64,000 bases of DNA from Sipunculus nudus (GCA_026874595.1 CM049317.1:65758618-65822617), one strand, 5' to 3'. Numbered from the stretch's first letter, positions 23,036 through 35,072 are shown. Translations and numbers: made by a program. Notes: generated by a model from the letters alone, not told the origin.

Positions 23036-25532
23036 ATGAATGCTGATTTCTTTGGGATTGCTTACCATTTTAAACTGATAAAAGTTTTGTAAGAGTTGTT
23101 CTTTCTCATAAAAAGATTGAGCGTGAAAGGTATATTATAATTCTTCGCAGAAAAAGCATGGGCAATTGCTTAAAGACACTAGCGGACTGGAACCCGTGCA
23201 CGTTGGTCTCCGATTGCGACATCCGGGTTTAAGTCTTTATATAAAATGGCGCCCCCCTACAGCGGCCATGGGTAACAACTGGGAAGATAAACCAAGCAGG
23301 GCCCAATACGAGTGCGGGTGTAACAAGGAAGTACTCAGTCGACATCGTCCTGGCAGGAATGTAACAGTGGCGATGGGACTAGTGTCAGTTCACTTTTGAA
23401 CAGATTAGCCATTTTCTTGCGACCACGCCCGAATCAGCAAACAACTGTAGGATACCACGCCCTCTCAGTCTCTTTACCCGCCCAAAACCCTGAAACCCCC
23501 CCCCCCCCCCCCCGGCCTGTTTGTGTAACAATATTCGACAAAAAATCTTAAAGATCTTATAAGTTATGATAAACAGTTTACAGCGGATATCAACACATGC
23601 AACAAGTCACACCGATTTTGTAAGGGCTTATACATGTGATGATCATACAAATCACGTAGTCACTCTCAGATTTCCTCCAGTTGTTTTCTTACTTCGAGTA
23701 GTCAGATTATCGGCTGTTTATCTGTGCAATTGTATGAGATAAGGGACTCTGGAAGCTCAAATATCTGCAAAAACACATGCATGCCTGGTATCAACCTCCA
23801 TGCAGCGAAGGGTACTGGTCTATTGTGCATATGAATAAACCCCGCTGTAAGTGACGGATTTAAACATGTTTGACCTGACATTTGACCTAGTCATTGACCC
23901 ACTTGCATGGTCAGTAAATGTGAACAACATGTGACTCTCGATCCCTTGGAAGTTATTTCTTATATCAGTATCCAATAACGGGTAATCCCCCGATTCATCA
24001 AGGTAATCCTTTTGCGTATTGTTGAAATGACCACAACAAGTGTCGCTGTACTATCAACTTGGATTTAAATCTGCAACAATTCTGGAAACAGTTGTATAAT
24101 GTGAACTATCCAAGAAAGCACGGTGATAAGTTTCTGTTTATATTTAAAATACCACTTTATTACACCGCAAAACAGATCCAGAGGTACTAGGCGTATCAAT
24201 ATATGAAATATATTTCACTGGCATTCACCTTGTGTTGGTTATATTTGGTATAGATGTTGTCGATGCATACTCTATATTTCTTCCATTTACTTAATTATTG
24301 TTATTTACATTTCTTAGGCGAAATAGCTCAATTTCGGCGTAAAAGCGTGCTGTGTGAATGAATGTTGGCAGGAAGTTTTTCCATGACATTTATAGTTAGA
24401 CCTGTGTGGAGAATGGCTTGCCTCACGATAGTTATTACCTCATCTCCGAGATGGCGCTAGCTTTAACGACCGTGACAGTGATTAGCTTGTCTTATGGCCA
24501 CCTGAAGAGGTGGAAGGTATTGTACATTACATACAAATTAGATGCATTCGGGTTTGTCTGTCTGTCTTGATGTCTGTCTGTATATCTCTCTGCCTCTATC
24601 CCTGTCTATCTGTATGTCTGTCTGTCTGTTTGCCTGTATGCCTAAATGTTTACACGTATGTATATCAGGACCTGTAACTCATACATGGCTAAACAGCCAG
24701 GCACATGTAAACAAGTGTACAGGACATGCAAATAAACTTATACAAACCGCTCGCATGTAGAACTATAGGGAAGAAAACAGCGCCAGACTTAAACACCGGC
24801 TCTGTTTAGTGTATTAAGCCGACATTATTCTTGTTCCCAGATTTTTAGGTAAAAAGTGAGATTCTACAAAAACAGGGTGACCAAATTATTTTTATTAGTT
24901 TTCTGTTCCCTGCCAAGTTATCAGCAGAGGATGTCGGCATGTCCCTCTACTTTTCATTTCTTCACATTATTATTTTTTTATTTATAGGTTAATGGTATTT
25001 TGATAAATAACAAAAATTCTAGACCGAATGCAAAAAAAAAAATATTAAATTCCGCCCCTTCCCCAACCATCATAACAAAGTCGCAAGAGAAAGGTTTCTT
25101 CTTTTGACTTATTAAAAGTTCCTATAGAACATCAGTCAGTTGTAAAATAATATTCAATATAAAACGGACAAACCGTTACTAATAACTCAGAATTCAAAAC
25201 AGTCGTCTTCTGTTTGGCAAAACAGTTTGAATCCATGGAATACACGATGCTTGTATAACAGTTATAAGCCATGGTACAAGTCGCGAAATATGTATCAAGA
25301 ACACTGGCTCTGCTGTACATACATGAAATAAAGAAACAAAGTGTCAAATGATTTATGCAGCCGGTTCTTTTTAGTGGAACGACTATGCAGCAAATTATTA
25401 ATGCACAATCAATTATTAATCCATGGATTTAATTTGGTCTTAATGACAAATCAATCAAATTTCTCGATGACATGCATATATCTCCCGTTTTAAAAGAGAG
25501 TCAATCATGAAGCACTGTACAGAGAAGCTTTA
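22996..25532. other. Gene C intron; no gene seen
   Basis: Begins with an (AT)n tract to 23032. A C-run lies near 23497 and a degenerate TCTG-rich tract at about 24550-24650. Frames such as 23166-23399 have no supporting splice logic. I see no lectin or LDLa exon here. Confidence 0.4.
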
Positions 25533-25868
25533 GGCCAAAAAAAATAAAAGGTATGGTTCTCAGGCACCGCCCGCATCACTTTTAAACCCCCGCATCAAAA
25601 GTTTTTATTTTGATTTTCAATAGAAACTTGCCAATTTTGTGCTGCATACGCTCGGACATTTCTTTCAAGAAGATAAAATCATACAATTTCCTTTTTTATG
25701 TAGTGCTTTTACTTGTTTATCAAAATAAATCTGTTATTATCATGCTTTTCCCTAATCATTTGTCATTTTTATCGAAACATACCAAAAAAATAAAAATAAA
25801 AAAACCGCCCGCCCGCATTGATTTCTGAAAAAAAGTGCCTGAGAACCATACCTTTTTTTATTTTGGCC
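25533..25868. mobile_element. Inverted-repeat element with TTA duplication
   Basis: 336-bp element with ~35-bp inverted ends: GGCCAAAAAAAATAAAAGGT then ATGGTTCTCAGGCAC at the left, mirrored at 25835-25868. Both sides are flanked by TTA (25530-25532 and 25869-25871). Inner edges carry CGCCCGCAT motifs. The 3-bp TTA duplication would fit a PIF/Harbinger-type MITE, which is inferred. No transposase. Confidence 0.75.
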
Positions 25869-26328
25869 TTAATAATACAATTAGCATTGTGTAATCTACT
25901 GATATGTCTATGCCCAGTATTTAGATGCAAGGAAATTGTTTTGTGTTTAAGTTTCAGTTGCTATACCTTATATTTAGGGATTAACTTTGTTATTATATAA
26001 TTCAGCCTTAGTTAAATAACGCCGTATAAGACGCAAGTAAAAAAAAAGTATCCACCGATCCAAATACTGTATTGTATTCATCTCTGTGCCTGATTGGGGG
26101 TATTATTTGATTTTCTTTCATGTATTATCTAAATAAAAATCAAAGGAAATATGAGAAAAAAAGATACTTAAAATAAATTGGACGTCAGAAAATGCATTGA
26201 TATACAGACTCGTTGGTCAAACACGCTTCGTTTAATATTGTAGTTTTGGGTTAATAAAAGATATGTATATTTGCTGACAACGTCTCCTGTATTCGTGTCT
26301 GTCACCTGGCGATAAAAATCGCCCGCAT

Positions 26329-26428
26329 ATGGAATTTAAAATCAACTCGTTTATGTTGAAATTTAAAGTTTTAACGTCGGCCGAAGGCACAGTTCATGGA
26401 CTTTGTTTCTCAAGAGTGAAAGGTTCCG
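26329..26428 (+). pseudogene. Duplicated signal-peptide exon, apparently decaying
   Basis: Aligns without gaps to 20177-20276. The ATG, the AEGTV region, SRVK and the GTATGT donor are all kept. The hydrophobic core has become MEFKINSFMLKFKVLTSAEG, with two lysines replacing hydrophobic residues, so it should be a poor secretion signal. It is closer to the lectin-like exon than the intact copy and could still be an alternative first exon. Equal length and an open frame mean it is not obviously dead, but loss of the core suggests relaxed constraint. Confidence 0.5.
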
Positions 26429-26774
26429 GTATGTTTTTATTTATGTATAAATAAATAAAAATCCAAAAGTATTTTAAAATCATAATAGGCCCATTTAAAT
26501 TTTATAATGAGGTATACGTTTTAAATATAGTACACTGTTTTTGTTTGTTTCATGTGACATGTATTAATGCCATTTTTGGGATAAGTTTCTACTTTTTTTT
26601 TCTTGTTTAACATTGAAATGTTTCATTTTGATTCGATTTATATCCTAAATTATTATGATATAATTATAGGAAGATGTTTACCCAGTTGTTACCGTAAGGT
26701 TGCTACCATCAGTAACATCCATTACGGGCGGTAGATCAAGATGTACCGACAACTTTATTTAAACATTCCAGTAA

Positions 26775-27120
26775 GAACATATATTCTCGTTCTCTAATCA
26801 TATATATCGTATATACTTATATATACCACATATTATATACGTATATACCACATATACTGTATATACTCGTTATGTTGTCACATGTACAGTTTTGACTCGT
26901 TCTCTCGCAATATATACCGAACAAACTCGTTCTTTCGCCACATATACCGTATATACTGTCGCACTCTCCCCACATTTACCGTATATATTCGTACTCTCGC
27001 CATATATACCGTATATAATCATTCAATTCTCGTGATATATACCGTATATACCCGTTCACTCGCCATATATGCTGTATATACTCGATCTCTCGCCATATAT
27101 GTACCGTATATCCGCGTTCT
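26775..27120. repeat. Short, degenerate copy of the 30-bp minisatellite
   Basis: About a dozen irregular units of the CCATATATACCGTATATACT type, homologous to the degenerate 3' part of the array at 20631-22120. The homogeneous higher-order blocks are absent, so they expanded only in the left duplicate or were lost here. Confidence 0.8.
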
Positions 27121-27151
27121 TACGCCAACGCCTGGGCATCAGTAATTACTG

Positions 27152-27326
27152 CAAGGGCGAATCCAAGAGGGGAGGGGTCCAACCTAGGAGAGCTAAAGAC
27201 AAAACCTGAGGAAAAGGTCCCCAGGTCCGGAAAAGGGGGTCCAGGTCTCATAATTGATCTAAAAGCCTTAAACAAGGTTGCAATGGGTAAAAAAGAGGAG
27301 GTCCAGATCCCCTGGATCCACTTCTG
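27152..27326. mobile_element. CAG...CTG short inverted-repeat element, copy 2
   Basis: Duplicate of 22143-22336: CAAGGGCGAATCCAAG at the left and CCTGGATCCACTTCTG at the right, flanked by TACTG and TCCTG. Confidence 0.7.
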
Positions 27327-27975
27327 TCCTGGCGATAAGTGAGTGTGGCGTATCAGCGAAGGAATCAATTTGGTGAAAGTTTCATGTCAGATTGAGCTAT
27401 TTCTTTATTATACTTATTATTGCATATAAAGCTGTATTTCATGTTTGGGAGTAGTGAATTAGGGTTTTATAAGGCAGGGAAATACGACAAGGACATACCT
27501 TAAGGCCTGAATCTATCTGCGGAGAGAGCTTAGCGGCGATTGAACCTGTTTCAGCCGAGAAGGACAAATAAAGCTCTTTTGTGATGTGTCATTCATGACC
27601 TTTCGATTGAGCCGAAACAGCAAATGTAAAGCTCATGGTTGACTGCTATTAAACCTGTAATTAAAAGTAATTTTACATTGAATTTGAATACGCAACTCTA
27701 TACAACTTTAACTATTGTCATAACATCCAAGGCAAGCCGGTTTCCCGGTGGAATGAGTGGTTTCCATTGCAACACGTCGGTCATGACACTAGGTGCAGAA
27801 GCCGCAAAGGATTTCGTCCGCATACCTCAGGGCTGGTCGTCCAGTGAATGCAGACCGCATGGACATATATATAAGAATATAATTCAGTGTTTATATAGAC
27901 CAGTGGTATAATATTTATAATTGCGTTTATATTTCGCAAGTATCTTGTACACCTAGCTATAAAATGCCACCACAC

Positions 27976-28398
27976 ATGTATATACAGGCGAACCTCTCAG
28001 AGTGGGCACTTTTATAAAATTTTGGGCAGTCCCATTTTATTATTTTCCCCCCTTTATTATTATGTTTAGCTTATGTGGGCACCTCTATATTCTGTAAAGT
28101 GGGCACTTTTCCAAGCTTATGTTGACACTAATTCAATTTTCCATGTTAGAGAATCTTCCTATTTAAACTTTCGAAGCATTATTGATTGCGAATTTTAATT
28201 ATGAGCCATCAAAATAACCATTAATTGATAAATATCTATATTTCAACTATTAATGATAATGATCAAACAAATTAACAAAGGTCAGATTACTGTCTGACTG
28301 CAAAATCATAATAATAGCCTTCCAAATTACTTAATAATGTAAGATAAGGTAATGGAATAAGATTCCCATTCTGCATGCATTCAATATATACACGTATC
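27976..28398. other. Gene C intron, no feature
   Basis: AT-rich, no exon, repeat or RNA recognised. Confidence 0.4.
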
Positions 28399-28530
28399 GT
28401 ATTTCCTTGATCAGATGCCCGGGTGATTATTTTTTTCAGAATCGTCTAAACGCGTCTAGGCGTCTAAACAAAGGAGGCTTCTTTTTAAGGCAAGCGTTTA
28501 TAAAAAATAAATTTTCAGGCTCGACATGCA
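28399..28530. mobile_element. Left-end fragment of the 3443-4755 element family
   Basis: TCGTATTTCCTTGATCAGAT followed by GCCCGGGTGATTATTTTTTT matches the left end of the longer element, preceded by TA. Homology fades near TTTTCAGGCTCG at about 28523; no right end was found. Confidence 0.5.
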
Positions 28531-28919
28531 AAGCATTATGTCTTAATTGTAGATTCTACATGATTATTAAGTTGTGGTGCAGCAGTTTAATGATGATTTG
28601 TCTTTTTCTTTTATAGTCTTTAAATTGGTTGCATTTCTTTTTATCATCGATGTGCATATGAATGTCATATTATGCAGATATATTCTGATTCTGTCAATGA
28701 TATAAGATAGCGAATAGCCTTAAAACTAAACCTAATGCAACGTATAAGTGTCAACAATCCGCCATTACCTTGACTTTCCAGCGAGATGTAGATGTTAGAC
28801 TCGATTACTCGGTCAAAATTCCAGTTATAATCCTATTCAGCATATTATACGGTAATATAGAATGTTCATAAAATAATCGATTTATAGTCGACCATCGGTC
28901 TTTTTTTTCATCTCTTTAG

Positions 28920-29138
28920 TCTCCGGATATGATGTGACACCCAGTACCTACCACTACAATTTCAGAAAAATGCCCAGATGCCCAAACGTCATCTCCTGGT
29001 ACTCTCTCTTCGATGAGGAGATGGACTGGAACTCCGCCAGAACCGTCTGTCGGAAGATGGGCGCCGACCTTGTGAGCATTGAAAACAAAAGAGAGCGGCG
29101 CCAACTGGATAAGTTGGTGAAATCATTGAAGAAAAACG
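28920..29138 (+). CDS. Gene C exon: N-terminal half of C-type lectin-like domain
   Basis: A 73-codon phase-1/phase-1 exon from the acceptor TCTCTTTAG to a donor GGTGATT. It reads RCPNVISWYSLFDEEMDWNS, ARTVCRKMGADLVSIENKRE, then LDKLVKSLKK. The pattern W-x-x-A-x-x-x-C-x-x-x-G-A-D-L-V-S-I-E and the following helix are typical of the first half of a C-type lectin-like fold. The second half (WIGL-like strand, WxDG, final cysteines) must lie in a later exon, and I could not find it in the window. The calcium and sugar-binding residues sit in that missing half, so ligand binding cannot be judged. Read-through instead of splicing would add about 29 residues to a stop at 29224. Confidence 0.65.
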
Positions 29139-30942
29139 GTGATTTGTACACGATATCTCCGTATCTTTATATTTTCAAAATTATTTTTGTGCTTTTTATA
29201 AAACAGTTATACAACGTTTTATGAAAATAAATGATTTATTTCTTTAAATAATTTTAGTCATACATACGTGCTTTTATAAATAGAGCCGACATAGAGCCGA
29301 CATTTGCAGTTGACATTTTATCGCGAATGTGTGTTTCGGTTTTCGGCTAGAAAATTAGCATTATAATATCGGAATAAATAGGTAAAGGTTAATAATCAAA
29401 ATACTGGTTCTGGAATTCCTGAAAAAAAACATCGTTACAGAACCACACTCTCTTTCGTAAACAGGCCTTTTCTGTTAAACTTTTCCAATCTAAGCCATCA
29501 TATTTTCTGTCGGTCAGCAAAGCCGATAAGATCAGTAAGTTTGAATGCCCTGCATTTCCAATCATATCTTAGTCCGGCCGGAAAAATCGGCGTCAAAAAT
29601 CATTGACATCGTCAAGGATTTTCTGGACGACTATTAGTAGACCGAAGAGGTCGTTAATTGTTGTACCAACCTTATAAATCGTTTGATTCTTAGCAATCCA
29701 GACTATACGGAACCAGGAATGACCAAAATATCGTTATGTGCACGCTAAATCGGTATATGTGCGGGTATGCGTGAGCGAGACTTCGACGTAGTTTACAGAT
29801 TTTTCCATCCGATAAATAGAGTCAGCCCGGAATAAAATCAACAGATGGAAAGACGGCTTATACCGTGGCCCAACAGTTCAATATCGGCTGTCTGGGATTG
29901 TAACATCGTAAGTCCCAATTTATTGGTCATACCATGCTGGGATTTTATAACCGACGCGTGCCGACAAATGCCGAAGGAATTAATTAAATATACCTCGTTT
30001 TTGTGTGTTATTGTATTTGCTTTATCAGGTTTATTCTTCATCACAGATATGACACAGTAGGATGTATCATAGTTATTTGGAATTCTGGGTCTTACTGGTC
30101 GCAGAAGCAAATGGTTGTGGAAAGTTATTGTGTTCCATGTGCAGGAGTACAAGAAAGGTATCCAATTCTGGTTGACAACGTACCTAATGAGTGAACCAAA
30201 TACATTTACGTGTGAAATATTTTTTGATCGGAATAAAAATATACAAATACAAACAGCCTAGCTGTGGTCTCACCATGCACACGACAAACCTTGTCAACAG
30301 CACTAGCGCACTAGCGACATCTTTTGTACACAATGGACACTGACAAGTTTCGTGGTTATATAGACAAGAAAAAATCGTTTTGCTACAGCTCTAATGAATA
30401 AAGTGAAGCACCAATCTTATGCTTATAGGATTGGTTCCTATTGGCATATCAGTCACGCATCTTGAAAAACCTGCAGGCTAGCTCATTAGACTCGAACACG
30501 GCAGACGACCGCATGCTCTTCGTGAAAAAAAGTTCAATGGCATTAACATGGTTGACATCATCCGTAATTCGTTCAGAGGCCTTTTCTACTCAAAACGTAG
30601 CTGTTTCATTTAGGCAGAGTTGGACGGCCGGAACTACTTGTCACAGCTGTCAAACTTTAAAATCAAAATTTGTTACATTCCAAGGAAACGTCTTCTGTTA
30701 ATATTTCACTTGTGTATGCTTACAGTATATCACTTATTCAGTGAAATAATTACCACAAAAACGCCCATGTTCATATAATTTGCCTGGAAACAATTCTTTT
30801 TTATCATATTTGAAAGGACTGCATTGCCCTCTTTATTACATTTATATACCAACACCGCTCGTGTATTTAGGACCCCACGTTCATTATGGGATGAAATGTG
30901 AAATGAGTCACTGTTACAGGTGTCTGTTTTCATTCTGATTCG
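29139..30942. other. Region after lectin-like exon, no gene confirmed
   Basis: Scanned for a second lectin half without success. 29845-30060 is an open frame with a hydrophobic C-terminus (YTSFLCVIVFALSGLFF) and a good GTAAGT inside it. The opposite strand is open over 29838-30152. Neither is recognisable. Around 30300-30700 broken frames look like old mobile-element debris. 30700-30930 is related in inverted orientation to 19620-19780. Confidence 0.35.
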
Positions 30943-31823
30943 TGTTGCGCAGGCTTAGTTCGTTGCTATGGGAACTTCGCTTGTTGGGCGCTGGCTCGCG
31001 TGTGGGGACTAAAGCGTAGAGACACAGCGTTCTTTGTTCTAGATGATCAGGTCTGTTTATGTGCGTGTGTTTTGTTCTTAGGGAATTTTCCATTTCTGGA
31101 ATTTTCGGGTGAGAAGCTATATATTAGGTGCTGTGTTTAGAACCGGCAGAAAGGAAAATACCAGAGACAATAAGAGTGTAACCTTCTCGTCAGATTTGGG
31201 ACCTTACCGATAATTGCAGTGGTGTCAGATATTTAACGGACTCAATACAGATTTTATACGGACAGTCTCCATATTTCCTTTGGATTAATACTATTAACGT
31301 GGATTATTTATTTTAAAGGACTCTTGTTGAGCTGTGACAGTGGTGGTATCCATAATCAAAGCCTAGGATCCGGACACTCTGGTACTGTACATTTTTATTG
31401 TTATACTGTGTAATTGTATTGATTTAGAGTGTTGTAATGTTAGGGTTGTTCTAAGAATTAATTATATTATTTGTTAAAAAAGCACTGACTTCTTTATTCA
31501 TTTCCCTACACATTTTATCTAGAATCTGTTTTTTTTTTATCTTCGTAAAAAAATGGGGGCTCGTCCAACGTGAAGGTAAACTTTGTGGCCCAGGGAATAA
31601 GCTCACCAAGTGTGACTCCTAGGATAATTAGTCTTTTTCTGATAGTAGAACGCTCTTAAGAGGGGGTATGTTACGGGGTGACATAAAAGCGGACCTAACT
31701 GTCTCCCTAGTAAAGCTTGCTTTTCTAGCGAAGCGGTTGGTACGCCGGACTTGCTCGCCACCAACATGGGTTCGAATCCGGGATCGGCCCAATGTTTTCC
31801 CCTGAAAATTTATCTTCGTAACA
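30943..31823 (+). mobile_element. LTR-retrotransposon remnant
   Basis: 30943-31548 is the second copy of the 1008-1760 repeat and ends TTTATCTTCGTAA. Directly after it, TGGGGGCTCGTCC (31554-31566) resembles a primer-binding site complementary to the 3' end of a proline tRNA. Only about 100 bp later AAGAGGGGG (31658-31666) looks like a polypurine tract. It is followed at 31669 by TGTTACG, and the next segment closes with TTTATCTTCGTAACA at 31809-31823. Internal gag/pol sequence is absent. The flanking LTR-like segments match each other only at their ends, so this is a deleted or mosaic remnant. Confidence 0.4.
31669..31823 (+). other. TGTTACG...CGTAACA segment with tRNA-like promoter
   Basis: A 155-bp segment with 7-bp inverted ends. 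Inside, TAGCGAAGCGG (31726-31736) fits an RNA polymerase III A box and GGTTCGAATCC (31769-31779) is a perfect B box, spaced as in a tRNA. The acceptor and T stems do not pair, so it is not a working tRNA gene. It may be a tRNA-derived SINE head inserted in, or captured by, an LTR. Confidence 0.45.
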
Positions 31824-34800
31824 GTATACATTCCAGTTTCCCTAGTATAGCTCATAATTATGAAGAAATTTCCAGTTTAAATAAATATTCCCCTAGACAG
31901 ATTGATACAGCTTAGTGGAACAATATACGTACTTTAAATGTCCTCTTTGCGATTGACATTAAACAAAATAATTAGAAATAACATGGGGCACCGTGATTTC
32001 CACTTAATCAAACTTGCAGTCTTGTCGCCAAAGGATTTTCGATTGATGTGAAATGCGATAGCGCACTTCCTCATGCGTGTCAATCATCAAGAACTGTTTT
32101 CACGGTAATTGCATGAACAGTTCTTGACGGACGGATAAATGTATAAAGACCGATGGAAAACCGGATTACTTAAGGGAAACCCCTTGGCGAAAATATAATG
32201 ATCACAAATAGTATAGTGTTTGTAAATTTTTGTTGTGGTGGTCACGAGTTGACATTCCCTTTGCAAAAGGTTACATGTAATCACTAATCATACAATGTCG
32301 TGGCAAAGGCAACCAATGATTTATCTGCAGACACCTGCACACAGAAAAAACGGAAAGACTTTAATAAGCTTTATTTTAGAAAAATACTTGTTCCAATATG
32401 ATTTATCTCCATTTATTATTATGGAGTAGTCGAAATGCTGTTTAAATGAGCGCATTCTTCAAACTTGCCTGAAACCTTTAACATAATACACTTGAACGGA
32501 GGGCCAATGAATCATTTTTGTTGCTATATGTATGGAGGTTAGCATTTGTACTTTCAAATGCGAATGTTGACGCCGGTTGTTTTAATCTGTTGCTCAGTAC
32601 TCATATTTACCGTGACTTAACCATGACCTTGAGGCTCTTATACGGTTATGTTTACGGTATACCAATCAGGGACCGACTGTCACAAAATACCTCGAGATGC
32701 TGGTATCACACCCAAGACCCGCTGGTGCGGTAGACACCATGCCTGGGTGACACCACAGGGGTCTTAATAACGCCTTTCCGCCTGTCTCAGACAGGCAAAC
32801 AGGTGTACGGAAAGGCATTTTTCATCGTGTACCAATCCGTTGGATAGGTGAACACCGAGATGTTTTCCACATTAGTACCTCATATGTAGTAACAAACCTG
32901 ACACAAAATTGGAATATTTTACAGGTAGTGTTCCGCCGACTCTATTAATTTCCTATATTTTCCTATAAAAAAATGTCTATAATTTCTTACACTTTCCGGA
33001 ATTTAGGCCCTCATCTCTTATATTTTACTGGCGGCTTTCACCGCACAACACAGTTGGTTATATAACATTCAGTTCTTTTAGGCATGCAAATGGGCATAAA
33101 TATATATTGGAGGGCATGTAACATGGCAGAATCAAGATTACACTGAATAAAATGTGACTGAAAATTTAATATGATAGTAAGTTGCTTTTATAGCGGGAAG
33201 GCAATATTTTCTTTAGAAAGGGCAAACCTGTATTAAAGTCTGTCAGTTGGAAAGGTGAAAACTTTAACTATTACGATCTATGCCTGCACCAGGATACAAA
33301 AATAATATGATAGGATGGAGTTCTACCGCCCTGTCACGCAGTCCCATGATATACAAGCTTACTGATACCCGATGATGTCCAGGCCAATATAGGATATCTG
33401 TGATATAGTATATATGTGCAAGAGTATAATCAGATGCATGCATCATGTGCATGCAGAAAGGTGGATATAGATAGAGTGTAACATGGATATTTGAAAAAAA
33501 AAGGAGTTGTCATGATCCATTGATGTTGTATAAACAAATTAATTATTGGGGGGGGGGCGCAGAAAGGATCACTGGAGAAGTGAAAAGCGCGAGTGCGAGA
33601 GGGGCACATCTGGATAGGCATCAGTCAGAGTATACAAGTGTATGGGAACCAGTGTGTGTGCGTTGGGGCGAGTGTCAAAGTCCCCCCTCCTCCCCCCAAT
33701 ATTGCGAAAGTTAATTCACCCGTAGTTTAACTAAGACATTCTGTATAGGAATACATTGTATTGTTTGTGTTTTCGCAAAATTACATTAGACTTTATTTAA
33801 TTAGAAGTATATATATATAGTTAAAATGCTCAACTGCAAGAGCCTGCGTTAGTCAAGTATAATAAACTGACAGTTCAGATGATTTATTTGTTGAAAATAT
33901 TGGGAGGGGCAGAATGATACATCTGCCCTCCCCCCCCCCCCCCCCAAATCTTATACCGGAGAGACACTAGCCTCCTCTGTCCCCTGCTTCCTACACCAAC
34001 TATATATATACGATCGTTAATGCATTGTGCAGAAAGTTACAGCCGAAACTAAAGATCCGACCCTTCCGATTCGCCCGCAATGTTCTATTTTCCTGAACCT
34101 TTCGAGCAATTGTCCCGATGTGGTAAATTGTGCTGAAGAAGTCGGTTGTCGAATTTTGAAATATATATAGTCATGCATGAATCCAGTAAGGCCGCCAAGC
34201 AGCCAACTTTTTAAGAAAAATACGAGAATTTTAAGTAAAATGTTAAAGTTTCATCACTGCAAGAGCACTTGCGCTATTGATTTATGAAATCCGGAATCGG
34301 CTTTAATCTAGTATGATGCAGACCAGACATCTTTGGAACACTTCTTGAGGACCTATAGAGGGTCACAGCCGTTTCCATATGGTATATCCTATAAAATAAA
34401 TAGAATATTTATTGCTAGTTAGTGGACAGGAGCGCTGCACTTAAAGGGGCCCAACCACCTTACCTGACCTTTATAAACTAAAGGTAATTCCTTGGAGCTT
34501 TCATAAAAGAAGCCAGAAAACGTGGATATCACAGGCTGCTTGATTTGTTTATATCAACGTGTTTATATTATGTAGGGAGGCCCGCCAAAAGAATCAAAAC
34601 TAATTCAGCAAGAGCATCTGGCGGCAAGTCAGAAAAGCGAGAGCTTTGCATATGGCGTTTTGCAACAAGCGACCTTTCTACCTCCGCGTATATGCAACCT
34701 ATACCACCTTAGAATACATGTTTTTCCCGTTTGTCAACATTACTGTGTTAACAAACATTGTTATGATAAACACGTTCACATATCCTTCCCGAAAGCCTTA

Positions 34801-35072
34801 TAAGAACTTTTCACAACCAAAAATACCCTTAGATCATTTATATGTGCACATAGGAAACCAGAAACATATTAATTCTTTTTCAAAAGGTAGGGGAATGGGC
34901 ATCTTTTTTGCTTTAAGGTTTACTAATTACCACATCCACAGGTATCTGTTACGTAACTGATCTACACTTTACTCGTTATAACGGCGGCAGCTCGAGCGTT
35001 GACACATGCAGTATTTTTTTATTTGACTTTATCACATTTTAAATTTTCTTTTAAAGTTAAAGTAGACACTTC
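31824..35072. other. Intergenic, largely featureless
   Basis: No exon found. It contains a strong hairpin at 32772-32816, G/C homopolymer runs near 33548 and 33930, and scattered TA tracts. Confidence 0.4.
32772..32816. other. Perfect nested hairpin
   Basis: GCCTTTCCG pairs with CGGAAAGGC (9 bp). Immediately inside, CCTGTC-TCA-GACAGG forms a second perfect stem-loop. A T-run follows at 32818. It could be a structured RNA or a transposon end; no family recognised. Confidence 0.35.

Larger units (their letters stand above)
26019..27975. repeat. Segmental duplication, right copy
   Basis: Second copy of 19838-22995 in the same orientation, about 3.0 kb after the end of the first. It keeps the signal-peptide exon, a shortened minisatellite, the CAG...CTG element and the conserved 3' block. 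The lectin-like exon lies 945 bp beyond its right edge and was not duplicated. Confidence 0.9.

Noticed and set aside
23150-23225. Short cysteine-containing reading (GNCLKTLADWNPCTLVSDC) after an acceptor-like CAG
   Set aside because: It hits a stop almost at once, the phase does not match, and the cysteine spacing differs from EB modules.
29845-30060. 71-codon frame with a hydrophobic C-terminus, considered as the missing lectin half
   Set aside because: It lacks the W-x-D-G and paired cysteines of a lectin C-terminal half and its start has no acceptor in phase 1.
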